Of a DNA stretch of 37,842 nt, positions 1 through 8,445 are shown in pieces. This stretch comes from an uncultured Hyphomicrobiaceae bacterium (GTDB lineage: Bacteria; Pseudomonadota; Alphaproteobacteria; Rhizobiales; CAMYJA01), in the NCBI GenBank assembly GCA_947258705.1, contig CAMYJA010000017.1, positions 1-37,842 of the forward strand. The letters are read 5' to 3'. A program made the position numbers and the translations under genes. The notes below the pieces were generated by a model. The model ran no database searches and was not told where the DNA came from. It was given only the letters and a program-made list of their open reading frames with translations. Position 1 is the first letter of the stretch, and every line of letters starts with the position of its first letter.

Positions 1-48
1 ATCAATGGGTTAACAAAAAAAACCAAACCAATCGTCATCCCGGCGTCC

Positions 49-112
49 TGTCGGAGACAGGCAAATAAAGGAGTGTCGGAGACAGGCAAATAAAGGAGTG
101 TCGGAGACAGGC
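49..112. repeat. Tandem 25-bp direct repeat, 2.5 copies
   Basis: Units lie at 49-73 and 74-98, identical to each other, followed by a partial unit at 99-112. Each unit starts TGTCGGAGACAGGC and ends AAATAAAGGAG. The units abut with no spacers, so this is not a CRISPR array. Confidence 0.9.
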
Positions 113-414
113 GGGAAAACGAGGCCGGGACCCATGTCACGTCGATACGATAGCGTTGTCCGATCATTCGCACCCGGCCTGTGAGCTTTTCGTTCAATTA
201 TACCTGCCCTCAAATTGCACCCGCTCTGGGCCCCGATCTTCACCGGGGTGACGTGAGTGCGTGGCGTATCCGGACGTGCACAGCTGCAAGGCAATCTCGC
301 CCATCAACCAGCACCGCCCGTGCCGTATAATCATATCCTGACAGCCCGGCCAGCCCGGCCAGCCGGGCAATAGCTTGGTAGTCTTTAACGGCGCTTAGCG
401 CCGCCCTGCCGTTA

Positions 415-439
415 TGTCGGAGACATACAAATAAAGGAG
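415..439. repeat. Dispersed fourth copy of the 25-bp repeat
   Basis: Same unit as at 49-98 with two adjacent substitutions in the middle. It lies about 300 bases from the tandem block, so the element is dispersed as well as tandem. Confidence 0.8.
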
Positions 440-456
440 TGCCGCAGCAGAGCTGC

Positions 457-500
457 GATTAGCACGTGAGGCAAAGCAGATTAGCCGTGAGCGCAAAACA
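457..500. repeat. Imperfect 22-bp tandem duplication
   Basis: Copies at 457-478 and 479-500 both begin GATTAGC, continue with CGTGAG and end in an A-rich GCAAA tract, with one small shift between them. No function is apparent. Confidence 0.6.
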
Positions 501-516
501 AAGCTGACGAAGTCAG
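490..516 (-). terminator. Probable pepA terminator
   Basis: Read on the minus strand, CTGAC-TTC-GTCAG (504-516) forms a short hairpin starting inside the pepA stop codon, followed by the T-rich tract CTTTGTTTTG. The stem is only 5 bp, so strength is uncertain. Confidence 0.45.
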
Positions 517-2051
517 TCCTCGTAATGGTCCGCGATGAGACGGTCGAGGAGCCGGACGCCATAGCCCGAGCCCCAGCTCTCGTTGATGTCGGATTTCGGC
601 GACGCCATGGCCGTGCCGGCGATGTCGAGATGCGCCCAGGGCACGTCCTTGACGAACCGCTTGATGAACTGCGCCGCCGTCGACGAGCCCGCCTCCCGGC
701 CGCCGATATTTTTCATGTCCGCCGTTTTCGAATTGATCATCTTGTCGAAGGCGGGCGCCAGCGGCATCCGCCAGACCTTCTCGTTCGTCGCCAACCCGGC
801 TTTGTCCAGTTGCCCGGCGAGCCGGTCGTTATTGGAAAAGAGCCCGGCATATTCCTTGCCGAGCGCCACGATGATGGCGCCCGTCAGCGTCGCCAGATCG
901 ATGACGAATTTCGGCTTGAACTTTTGCTGCGCGTACCAGATGGCGTCCGCCAGCACCAGCCGTCCCTCCGCATCCGTATTGAGAACCTCGATGGTCTGCC
1001 CCGACATCGAGGTGACCACATCCCCCGGCCGCTGCGCATCCGCACCCGGCATGTTCTCGACGAGGCCGACAATGCCGATGGCGTTGACCTTGGCCTTTCG
1101 CTTCGCCAGCGCCGCCATCAGGCCGGTGACGCAGGCCGCCCCGCCCATGTCGCCCTTCATGTCGCCCATGCCGGCCGAGGGCTTGATCGAAATGCCGCCC
1201 GTGTCGAACGTCACCCCCTTGCCGACGAAACAAACGGGCTGGGCTTTTTTGGATTTCGCCCCCATCCATTTCATCACCGCCAGACGCGCGGGCTGCTTGC
1301 TCCCCTGCGCCACGCTCAGCAGCGAGAACATTTTCAGCTTCCTCAGCGCCGGTTCGTCGAGAACCTGCACGGAAAGCCCGGTGCTCTTGAGCGCCTTCAC
1401 GCGTTTGGCAAACTCCAGCGGGCTGAGAATATTGGCCGGCTCGTTGACGAGATCCCGGGCGATGAAAACCCCCTCGCCCAGTGCCTTGCGCGCCCTGAAC
1501 GCCCGTGCCGCCGCGCGCGGATCGGCGCAATGGATCGTCAGCCGGGTGAGCGTTGGCTTGCCGGCATTATTGTTGTTGTTATTGTTCCCGTTGCCGTTCT
1601 CGTTGTTGTTTTTCGACTTCCGGTATTTATCGAACCTGTAATGCCTGAGAAAGGCGCCGAGGGCGAAATCCGCGATCTCGTCGGCGCTGGCGGCCGCCTT
1701 GTCGAAATCGAACACGACGCTGAGGGCCGGTACATGCTTGCCGGCCACGCCCGCGCGCACATATCCCCCGAGCCGGGTCCAGTCCGATGATTTGAGGCCC
1801 TTGAGACTGCCGGTGCCGAGCATGAAAATCTGACTGTCATGGAGTTTGGCCGGGGCGACAATATGCACTGCCTGCCGCCGCTTGCCCGTAAAGCCGGACG
1901 TCTTGGCTGCCCGGGTCAGGGACTTGTCCGTCCCCGCATCGATTTTCCTGGCAATGGGGCCCAGCGCGAATTTGTCGCCTGCAAAAAGCAGAAATGCATG
2001 TTCCTTTTCCGCATCGAGCTTCGAAAAGCGGATATTCAATGTTTTGGTCAT
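513..2051 (-). CDS. pepA: Leucyl aminopeptidase (M17 family)
   Basis: A cytoplasmic two-metal aminopeptidase that removes N-terminal residues from peptides. The C-terminal catalytic domain has every expected residue: K278, D283, K290, D301, D360, E362 and R364, including the signature NTDAEGRL. These sit at a constant +8 offset from the E. coli PepA residues as I recall them. The N-terminal domain is present but diverged. An open frame starts at GTG 2060, but ATG 2051 sits just behind GGTGAGG and gives the usual N-terminus, so I use it (512 residues). Between the two domains, at about residues 148-162, is an Asn-rich low-complexity insert encoded by a trinucleotide repeat (1566-1610). The gene is divergent from lptF, the usual arrangement in proteobacteria. 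Confidence 0.95.
   Translation of the reverse strand: MTKTLNIRFSKLDAEKEHAFLLFAGDKFALGPIARKIDAGTDKSLTRAAKTSGFTGKRRQAVHIVAPAKLHDSQIFMLGTGSLKGLKSSDWTRLGGYVRAGVAGKHVPALSVVFDFDKAAASADEIADFALGAFLRHYRFDKYRKSKNNNENGNGNNNNNNNAGKPTLTRLTIHCADPRAAARAFRARKALGEGVFIARDLVNEPANILSPLEFAKRVKALKSTGLSVQVLDEPALRKLKMFSLLSVAQGSKQPARLAVMKWMGAKSKKAQPVCFVGKGVTFDTGGISIKPSAGMGDMKGDMGGAACVTGLMAALAKRKAKVNAIGIVGLVENMPGADAQRPGDVVTSMSGQTIEVLNTDAEGRLVLADAIWYAQQKFKPKFVIDLATLTGAIIVALGKEYAGLFSNNDRLAGQLDKAGLATNEKVWRMPLAPAFDKMINSKTADMKNIGGREAGSSTAAQFIKRFVKDVPWAHLDIAGTAMASPKSDINESWGSGYGVRLLDRLIADHYED
1566..1610 (-). repeat. In-frame Asn-codon microsatellite in pepA
   Basis: A run of AAC/AAT codons broken by Glu and Gly encodes eleven Asn in fifteen residues. 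It lies at the linker between the N-terminal and catalytic domains, so length change by slippage in multiples of three would leave the frame intact. Confidence 0.8.
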
Positions 2052-2301
2052 ATGCCTCACCGGTTCACGAGTAAAAAAACTCGGATCAATCGAAAACTGC
2101 TTGAATGTTCTGGCCTATTGAACAGCAAACATCTAAAACTTCCCTTAGCGTCGGCGAAAGAGACGAGTTGCATCGGCATTTGAGCCGAATTTCAGTCACC
2201 TTTCTATGCTAACAGACGGAAGCAATTAAGCTTTTTAACAAATAAGCGTAAATTTCCGCACCAAACGCTAACGCTGTTGATCGAGGGGGCCCAAAAACGC
2301 G

Positions 2302-3507
2302 ATGGATATATTCGGTCGCTACATATTCCGCATGAATGCCAGCGCGCTTCTGCTGATCCTGATGTCGCTGACGGGGATTCTCTGGATCGCGATGGCCCTG
2401 AAGCAGTTGAAGCTTCTCACCTCGGCCGGCCAGAGCAGTGTCATTTTTCTAAAAATGACGTTTCTGGCCCTGCCCAGCCTGCTGGCGGTCATCCTTCCCA
2501 TCGCCCTGCTGATTGCCACCATCCACACACTGAACAGGCTCAACGGCGATAGCGAACTCATCGTTTACAACGCCGCCGGTGCGCATGCCTGGAAAATCAT
2601 CCGGCCCGTAGTCCTGCTGGCGCTGGTCATTTGCGCAGCCATCGCCCTGGCCAACGCCGTGGTCATACCCTGGAGCCAGCAGACCCTGCGCTCATATGTC
2701 ACCAAGGTGCGAACGGATCTCATTTCCCAGGTCTTGCAGCCCGGAAAATTTTCGAGCCCCGAAAAAGGTCTCACATTTCATATTCGCGACCGCGACCGTT
2801 CCGGCGAACTCCAGGGGCTGGTCATGAGCGACGCCCGCGATCCCAGGCAGCACCTCACCTATCTCGCCAAGCGCGGCAACATTCAGCGCCAGGACAAGGC
2901 GACGCTTCTGGTCATGACCGAAGGACATATCATATATCGTGATCCGAAAGTGGACGGCGCGCGGATCGTGACCTTCGAGAAATACGTCATCGATCTTTCC
3001 CGCTTCGGCCCCAAAACGACCAGCCGGCGCCTGAAGCCCGGCGCCCTTTATCTTTCAGAACTCTGGTCGCCCGACAAGAACCTCTGGGCCTATAAAAAAT
3101 TCCAGGGCAAAATGCGCTCCGAACTTCATGAACGATTGGCCAATCCCTTATATCCTCTCGTTTTCGTCCTCATTGCCATTGCCTTCCTCGGGCAGGCCCA
3201 GACAACCCGCCAGAACCGTGTCAGGAGCGTCATAACGGCATTCGGCCTCGCAGCCGGCATCCGTGTTCTTGGGCTTGCGGCCACGAATTTCGCCTCGAAC
3301 CACGCCTCGGCGGTGCTGCTGATCTATGCCATTCCCCTGTCCGCCATCGTCCTGGCCCTGGCCGTCACCCATTACAGGATGTCGCCGCGCCGCAGGTCGC
3401 GCTTCGCCCGCAACGTCGACACCGCCATCGAAAACACGTTCACGCGCGTTCGCCGCGCCGCCACCGGTTCGATCGGCACCGGCAACAATGTCGAGAACCG
3501 GCCATGA
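2302..3507 (+). CDS. lptF: LPS export ABC transporter permease LptF
   Basis: One of the two inner-membrane permeases of the LptB2FG transporter that extracts lipopolysaccharide from the inner membrane for transfer to LptA/LptC. The 401-residue product has the YjgP/YjgQ layout: an N-terminal block of three helices (about 10-30, 50-75, 97-122), a periplasmic beta-rich domain (about 130-270) and a C-terminal block of three helices (about 280-360). The stretch around residues 80-90 (NRLNGDSEL) is the cytoplasmic coupling region facing LptB. The first membrane block is preceded by MDIFGRYIFR, a usual LptF start. GAGGGGG lies about 13 bases before the ATG. The last four bases (ATGA) are shared with lptG, so the two are translationally coupled. 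LptB is not in the window. Confidence 0.93.
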   Translation: MDIFGRYIFRMNASALLLILMSLTGILWIAMALKQLKLLTSAGQSSVIFLKMTFLALPSLLAVILPIALLIATIHTLNRLNGDSELIVYNAAGAHAWKIIRPVVLLALVICAAIALANAVVIPWSQQTLRSYVTKVRTDLISQVLQPGKFSSPEKGLTFHIRDRDRSGELQGLVMSDARDPRQHLTYLAKRGNIQRQDKATLLVMTEGHIIYRDPKVDGARIVTFEKYVIDLSRFGPKTTSRRLKPGALYLSELWSPDKNLWAYKKFQGKMRSELHERLANPLYPLVFVLIAIAFLGQAQTTRQNRVRSVITAFGLAAGIRVLGLAATNFASNHASAVLLIYAIPLSAIVLALAVTHYRMSPRRRSRFARNVDTAIENTFTRVRRAATGSIGTGNNVENRP

Positions 3508-4598
3508 GCACCACCGGCACATTGGGGCGCTATATCGCCGCACGCTTCGCAATCGCCATTTTAGGCGCCTTTCTATTGTGCGTCTGCCTGATTTTCATGA
3601 TTGATATCGTTGAACTTTTGCGTCAGTCGGGCAAACATGGCAGCGTTCCCCTCACCAGCCTTCTCTGGATGAGCCTGCTGCGCGTTCCGGCCTTCGCCGA
3701 GCTGACCCTGCCCTTCGCCGCGCTGGTTGGCTCGATCACGGCCTTTCTCCTTCTCAGCCGCAGTTCCGAACTGACAATTGTCCGCGCCGCGGGCATGTCC
3801 GCCTGGCAGTTCGTCTTTCCCGGCGTTATTGTCGCCTTTGTCATCGGGCTTATGTCAATTCTGGTGTTCAATCCCATGGCCGCCGGCGCAAGAGTCCATG
3901 CGGAAACGCTTTATGCGGAGGCATTCGGCAAAAAGTCCTCACTTCTGAAAACCAAGAAAGCCGGGCTTTGGCTGCGTCAGGATAGCGCCGACGGACAATC
4001 CATTATCAGCGCCTACAGCTCTTCGGACCGGGGAATGACCCTCACGCGGATCGAAATATTGCAATTTGACCGTAATTCCAACTTTGTCGAGCGCATTGAT
4101 GCCAAAAAAGCACAGCTCAAGGACGGTTATTGGAACGTATCGGAGGCATGGGCCACAAGACCGGGCCAAATCCCTGAATATTATAAGAATTATCTGGTTC
4201 CGACCTATCTGACCAGGACCCAGGTCATTGACTCCCTGGGCTCGATAATCTCGATTTCGTTCTGGGATTTGCCCAAATTCATCGCTTTGGCCGATAAGGC
4301 AGGCCTTCCCTCGACCAAATACCGTGTCCAGCACCAGCTTTTGCTGTCTCGTCCTATGCAAATGGTGGTCATGGTATTTTTAGCGGCGACTGTTGCATTA
4401 AGGACATTTCGTTTTGGTGGAATACAGACTATGATCGTCACGGGGATGATCGCGGGATTCGGCTTTTTCATTTTAGCAGAAATCTCGCGCCAGGTCGGAA
4501 TATCCGGCCTGACGCCACCTATGGCTGCTGCCTGGGGGCCAATCGCGATCGTATTATGTCTGTCACTAGCGGTGTTGTTACACCAGGAGGACGGCTGA
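3504..4598 (+). CDS. lptG: LPS export ABC transporter permease LptG
   Basis: Second permease of LptB2FG. The 364-residue product has the same 3+3 helix plan as LptF, with N-terminal helices at about 14-35, 57-80 and 96-117, a periplasmic domain to about residue 270 and three C-terminal helices. The coupling region reads LSRSSELTIVRAAGMS (about residues 90-105). The start ATG overlaps the lptF stop by four bases. The stop TGA is followed directly by the lptD start with no spacer, so lptF-lptG-lptD is clearly one operon. Confidence 0.93.
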   Translation: MSTTGTLGRYIAARFAIAILGAFLLCVCLIFMIDIVELLRQSGKHGSVPLTSLLWMSLLRVPAFAELTLPFAALVGSITAFLLLSRSSELTIVRAAGMSAWQFVFPGVIVAFVIGLMSILVFNPMAAGARVHAETLYAEAFGKKSSLLKTKKAGLWLRQDSADGQSIISAYSSSDRGMTLTRIEILQFDRNSNFVERIDAKKAQLKDGYWNVSEAWATRPGQIPEYYKNYLVPTYLTRTQVIDSLGSIISISFWDLPKFIALADKAGLPSTKYRVQHQLLLSRPMQMVVMVFLAATVALRTFRFGGIQTMIVTGMIAGFGFFILAEISRQVGISGLTPPMAAAWGPIAIVLCLSLAVLLHQEDG

Positions 4599-6935
4599 GT
4601 GTTGCGTATTTTTGCTAGACCGGACTGCAATCGCGGTACGGCCAGGGTGGCTGCGAGGCTGCGCGTTTTTGCGCGCGGACTTTTCGTCGCCTCCACAACA
4701 GCACTGATATGCCTCTCCACGCCCGCTTACATGAGCGGCGCCGAAGCCCAGACCAATGTTGTCGAATCCCTCACCCCGGCTACGCTCAACAAGAAAAGCC
4801 CCCTCCTTCTCCAGGCCGACGAGCTGATTTATGACAATAATAACAATAGGGTAACAGCTCTCGGCAATGTCGAGATCTACTATAATGATTACACATTGCT
4901 GGCCGACAAGGTGATCTATGACCAGGGTCTGAACCGTCTATCGGCGGAAGGCAATGTAAGGATCAAGGAACCCAGCGGCGCCATTATCAATGCCGAACGC
5001 ATCACCCTTACCGATGATTTCCGTGAAGGCTTTATCCAGTCCCTGAAAATCGTGTCCGACGATGACTCGCGCATCGCGGCTGCGCGCGCCATCAGGGTGG
5101 ACGGCAACACCACGATTTTCGAACGCGGCGTATTCACGCCCTGCAAACCCTGCGAAAGACACCCCGACAAGGCGCCGCTCTGGAGCGTCAAGGCTGCTAA
5201 AATCGTGCATGACCAGGGCGAAAAGCAGATTTATTACGAAAATGCCACCTTCGATATTCTGGGCATGCCGGTAGTGTGGCTGCCCTATTTCACCCATGCA
5301 GATCCCACTGTAAAGCGACGCTCCGGTTTCCTCATTCCTGGATACGGGCAGTCGGAAGATCTGGGCCATACCGTGACCATCCCCTACTACCTCACTATTG
5401 CCCCCAATATGGATCTTCTCTTCGACCCCATGTATTCGGAAAAACAGGGCGTCCTTTACAAGGGAGAATGGCGCCATCGCCTGGCAAACGGCGCCTATAA
5501 TTTGAAGTTTGCCGCAATTGACCAGCATGCCGGGAGCGAAATCGATCCCAATCATGTCGGTTCCCGTGGCAGCCTGCAATCGACCGGCCGGTTCACATTC
5601 GGCTCTTGGTGGACGGCGGGCTGGCATGCGACGCTGGAAAGCGACGACACCTTCCGGCGTTTTTACAAGCTCGATAACATCCTGAAGACCGACCGCATAT
5701 CCACGGCCTATATCGAGGGCATCAGCGACCGCAACTATCTCGGCGCTTTCGCCTATCACTTCGGCGGTCTTATAGCCGACGATATTTCGAACTCGGAAGC
5801 GATCGTGCATCCGCTGATCGACTACAATTACATTTTCTCCGACCCGGTAGTGGGCGGAGAGCTCAGCTTCGACGCCAACCTCATCAGCCAGACGCGCCAG
5901 GATGGTGCCGACAACAACCATGTCATTACACGGATTAACTGGCGCAAGCAGTTCATCGATCAGGCCGGCCAGGTCTTCACGCCATTTGCGCATTTGCGTG
6001 GCGACGTCTATCAGGTCTCGAATGTGCCCAACCTCACAAATCCCTTTACCTCGGACGACGAATTCATCAGTCGCGGCATGGCGACCGCTGGATTGCAATA
6101 CCAATATCCCTTCGTCACCCGCACGGCCAATGCCTCGCACGTTGTTGAACCGATCGCGCAGATCATCGCCCGTCCCGACAGCACCATTCAGGACGACATC
6201 CCCAACGAAGACGCGCAAAGCCTCGTCTTTGACGACACCCTTCTCTTCGACATCGACAAGTTTTCGGGCTATGACCGCATCGAAACCGGCGTCCGCACCA
6301 ATGTCGGCGTGCAATACACCATCCAGCAAAATTCGGGCGGCTCGATGCGGGCGATCTTCGGGCAAAGCTATCATCTGGCTGGGGACAACGAGTTTTTCCA
6401 GCGCACCGGACTTGAATCCGACCGGTCCGATTTTGTCGCCGGCCTCTACATAGAGCCGAACGAACATATACTGTTGATTTCCCAGAGCCGCTTCGACGAT
6501 CAAACCTTCGAGCTCCAGCGCGAAGATCTCTATGCGCTCGCCAGATACGGTCCCTTCAGCGGATCGCTCACCTACGCCTTTATCAGGGACAGTTTGGCCG
6601 GTTCCAACACCGTGCCGCTCAATGAGCAGGAGATTGTTGCACGGGCCGATCTGCAACTGACCGAACGCTGGAGCCTTTCGGGCGGCATCCGCTACGACTT
6701 TGAAGAATCCAGCAGGATGCAGGACTATGTCGGCCTGAAATATGCCGATGAGTGCTTTACCCTGTCCGTCCGTTATTCCGAAAACTTCTTCCAGGACCGC
6801 GATCTCGATCCGGAACGCGGTGTATTTGTCCGCTTTGAACTCAAACATCTCGGTGGCTTTGAATTCAAGACCGATTCAATCGATGAATTTGTCGCAAACA
6901 CGGAAGCCGATCTCGTCGGCGAAGCGGTACAATAG
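4599..6935 (+). CDS. lptD: LPS assembly outer-membrane protein LptD
   Basis: The outer-membrane beta-barrel that inserts lipopolysaccharide into the outer leaflet with LptE. The start is GTG 4599, immediately after the lptG stop and 8 bases behind a perfect AGGAGG (4585-4590). A long signal peptide with a basic n-region ends near residue 50 (AEA-QT). Residues about 66-175 form the OstA/LptA-like beta-jellyroll that receives LPS. The rest to residue 778 is the barrel, ending in alternating aromatic strands. Outside the signal peptide region I see only three cysteines: C182 and C185 (CKPC, in the N-terminal domain) and C719 in a late barrel strand. E. coli has four, forming two long-range disulfides, so the pairing here must differ. 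LptE is not in the window. Confidence 0.93.
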   Translation: MLRIFARPDCNRGTARVAARLRVFARGLFVASTTALICLSTPAYMSGAEAQTNVVESLTPATLNKKSPLLLQADELIYDNNNNRVTALGNVEIYYNDYTLLADKVIYDQGLNRLSAEGNVRIKEPSGAIINAERITLTDDFREGFIQSLKIVSDDDSRIAAARAIRVDGNTTIFERGVFTPCKPCERHPDKAPLWSVKAAKIVHDQGEKQIYYENATFDILGMPVVWLPYFTHADPTVKRRSGFLIPGYGQSEDLGHTVTIPYYLTIAPNMDLLFDPMYSEKQGVLYKGEWRHRLANGAYNLKFAAIDQHAGSEIDPNHVGSRGSLQSTGRFTFGSWWTAGWHATLESDDTFRRFYKLDNILKTDRISTAYIEGISDRNYLGAFAYHFGGLIADDISNSEAIVHPLIDYNYIFSDPVVGGELSFDANLISQTRQDGADNNHVITRINWRKQFIDQAGQVFTPFAHLRGDVYQVSNVPNLTNPFTSDDEFISRGMATAGLQYQYPFVTRTANASHVVEPIAQIIARPDSTIQDDIPNEDAQSLVFDDTLLFDIDKFSGYDRIETGVRTNVGVQYTIQQNSGGSMRAIFGQSYHLAGDNEFFQRTGLESDRSDFVAGLYIEPNEHILLISQSRFDDQTFELQREDLYALARYGPFSGSLTYAFIRDSLAGSNTVPLNEQEIVARADLQLTERWSLSGGIRYDFEESSRMQDYVGLKYADECFTLSVRYSENFFQDRDLDPERGVFVRFELKHLGGFEFKTDSIDEFVANTEADLVGEAVQ

Positions 6936-7241
6936 GCCGCGCCCGCCCTCATGCTGCATCTATGGACGGACAACACCTTCCACATCCGGGCTTGTCGGAA
7001 CGCATTGATAACTGGCTTATAAAGCCTCTTTCAGGCGTGTTCTCACGCCATTCTATTGCCAATGTCCTGTGAATAAACAGCTTCCAGGCACCGTTGGCAT
7101 TCACGCCATGATGTATATGATATTATCGGCGTGAGAATCATGTTCCCTGCGGCGCCGCTGAAACGGCCGCACGGCCTGATTGAACAGATACCTTTGATTG
7201 AACGGGCACCCTTGACTGAAATGATCGAGCACAAAGCGACA
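6936..7241. other. lptD-surA intergenic region
   Basis: Non-coding by my reading. It holds a weak GGCTT-ATA-AAGCC hairpin followed by TCTTTC (7014-7030) that could attenuate transcription after lptD, and a promoter-like pair for surA (7094-7121). A GTG-initiated extension of surA upstream to 7131 is open but unlikely (see surA). Confidence 0.45.
7094..7121 (+). promoter_or_regulatory. Candidate surA promoter
   Basis: TTGGCA (7094-7099) and TATGAT (7116-7121) are separated by 16 bases, each one mismatch from the sigma-70 consensus. Transcription would start near 7128, leaving a leader of about 110 bases before the chosen surA start. Confidence 0.4.
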
Positions 7242-8339
7242 ATGAACAATCCAAGACTGAACAAAGCCCTTGCGACCCGCGCGCTGTTGGTGATGGCAAT
7301 GGCCCTTTTCATGGCGCCCTCCACGGCGCGGTCGGCGCAATCCATTGTAGCGCTTGTCAATGACGAGCCCATTTCAGCCTTCGATCTCAGCCAGCGCATC
7401 AATCTCGTTCTCACCAATTCCCCCAGGCTTCGCAAGAAGCTGAATGCGCGCCTGAAATCTCCGACAATCAACGATGAGTTCCGCAAATACGCCACGCGCT
7501 ACAATCCGACCAGTCGCGAGGAACTGAGGAAGATCCAGCAAAAATTTGTCAGCCAGATCAGGCGGGATATTATGAAGGGCTTCCGACCCACCGCACGGAA
7601 ATCGGCCATGGACGAACTGGTCGAGGAACGCCTCAAGCTTCAGGAGGCGAAACGCCTCAACATTGTCGTTACCAAAGAGGAAGTTTCCGGCGCCCTCGCG
7701 AATATGGTGAAGCTCAACAAGATGACCGAAAAACAATTCGCGGCGATGTTGAAAAAATCCGGCGTGAGCATGGCGACCATGCGCCAGCGCCTCAAGGTCA
7801 GCATGAGTTGGCGCAAGGCCGTGCAACGAAAATTCGGCCGGCAGATGTCGCTTACGAACCAGTATCTGGATCGCGAACTCAACACCACTGGCGGTGCGAC
7901 TGATGCGGAAAAAAGCATAGAGTTGCAGCTGCACAGGATTACGCTTCCCCTCACCGGGAAGATCAATCAGAAAATCATGGTCAAGCGCTTTGCCGAAGCC
8001 GACAGTCTCCGCAGCCGCTTCCGCTCCTGCCGGGCTGTTCAGAGCCTGACGGTGAATGTCAAAAACGCCAGATACGAAAATCTCGGTCGCAAGCGCGCAT
8101 CGACATTTTCCGAACCGATCCGCACACAACTCCTTCAGGCGAAAGTCGGCCAGATGCCGCCCCCGACCCTGTCACCGGCCGGCATTCAGCTCTACGCGGT
8201 TTGCGGGCGACGCAAGGTTGCCACCGACGAAAAAAAACGCGTGGCGGAAAAACGAAAATTACAACTGCAGGAATTCAACATTCTCTCCGAGCGCCATCTC
8301 AGGGATTTGAAGCAGGACGCCTACATCGAATACCGGTAA
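7242..8339 (+). CDS. surA: SurA-type periplasmic chaperone / peptidylprolyl isomerase
   Basis: A periplasmic chaperone for outer-membrane proteins, fitting its place right after lptD as in E. coli (lptD-surA-pdxA-rsmA). I choose ATG 7242 because it starts a clean signal peptide: basic n-region, hydrophobic core, cleavage near ARSA-Q, then the SurA N-terminal sequence SIVALVNDEPIS. The frame is open back to GTG 7131, which would bury the signal peptide under 37 extra residues. The N-terminal chaperone domain is recognisable (VEERLKLQEAKRLNI, then the helical segment to about residue 240). The following parvulin-like region is degenerate: I do not see the usual parvulin glycine-rich motif, and it carries two cysteines. 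Isomerase activity is therefore doubtful. I see no strong ribosome-binding site. Confidence 0.82.
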   Translation: MNNPRLNKALATRALLVMAMALFMAPSTARSAQSIVALVNDEPISAFDLSQRINLVLTNSPRLRKKLNARLKSPTINDEFRKYATRYNPTSREELRKIQQKFVSQIRRDIMKGFRPTARKSAMDELVEERLKLQEAKRLNIVVTKEEVSGALANMVKLNKMTEKQFAAMLKKSGVSMATMRQRLKVSMSWRKAVQRKFGRQMSLTNQYLDRELNTTGGATDAEKSIELQLHRITLPLTGKINQKIMVKRFAEADSLRSRFRSCRAVQSLTVNVKNARYENLGRKRASTFSEPIRTQLLQAKVGQMPPPTLSPAGIQLYAVCGRRKVATDEKKRVAEKRKLQLQEFNILSERHLRDLKQDAYIEYR

Positions 8340-8445
8340 AGTTTTGGTGCACCAATCGGTCCCGGACGGTATAGTGACCGTTCAAACGGTTTGAGACGGA
8401 ACCGGTTTCAAGCCAACCCGACACTCCTGCAAAAGCAATTAATCC

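Larger units (their letters stand above)
1..512. other. Non-coding, repeat-rich region downstream of pepA
   Basis: No convincing gene lies here. The stretch holds two and a half tandem copies of a 25-base unit (49-112) with a fourth diverged copy at 415-439, a 9-base tandem repeat (343-360), a hairpin with a 6-base stem at 389-403, and an imperfect 22-base tandem duplication (457-478 and 479-500). The only open frame of note, on the minus strand at 10-294, runs through the repeats and looks like no protein family I know. The probable pepA terminator lies at its right edge. Confidence 0.6.

Noticed and set aside
49-112. CRISPR array
   Set aside because: Units abut without spacers, there are too few of them, and no cas gene is in the window.
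10-294. 94-residue minus-strand open frame at the left end
   Set aside because: It runs through the 25-bp tandem repeats, has no ribosome-binding site and resembles no family.
525-1790. Long plus-strand open frame (421 codons) opposite pepA
   Set aside because: Arg/His/Pro-rich composition typical of the antisense of a GC-rich gene; pepA is fully supported.
2180-2210. Promoter TTGAGC...TATGCT for lptF
   Set aside because: Spacer is 19 bases and both boxes are weak.
4938-6848. 636-codon minus-strand open frame opposite lptD
   Set aside because: Long only because GC-rich codons rarely give stops in this antisense frame. It has no known motif, and lptD is certain.
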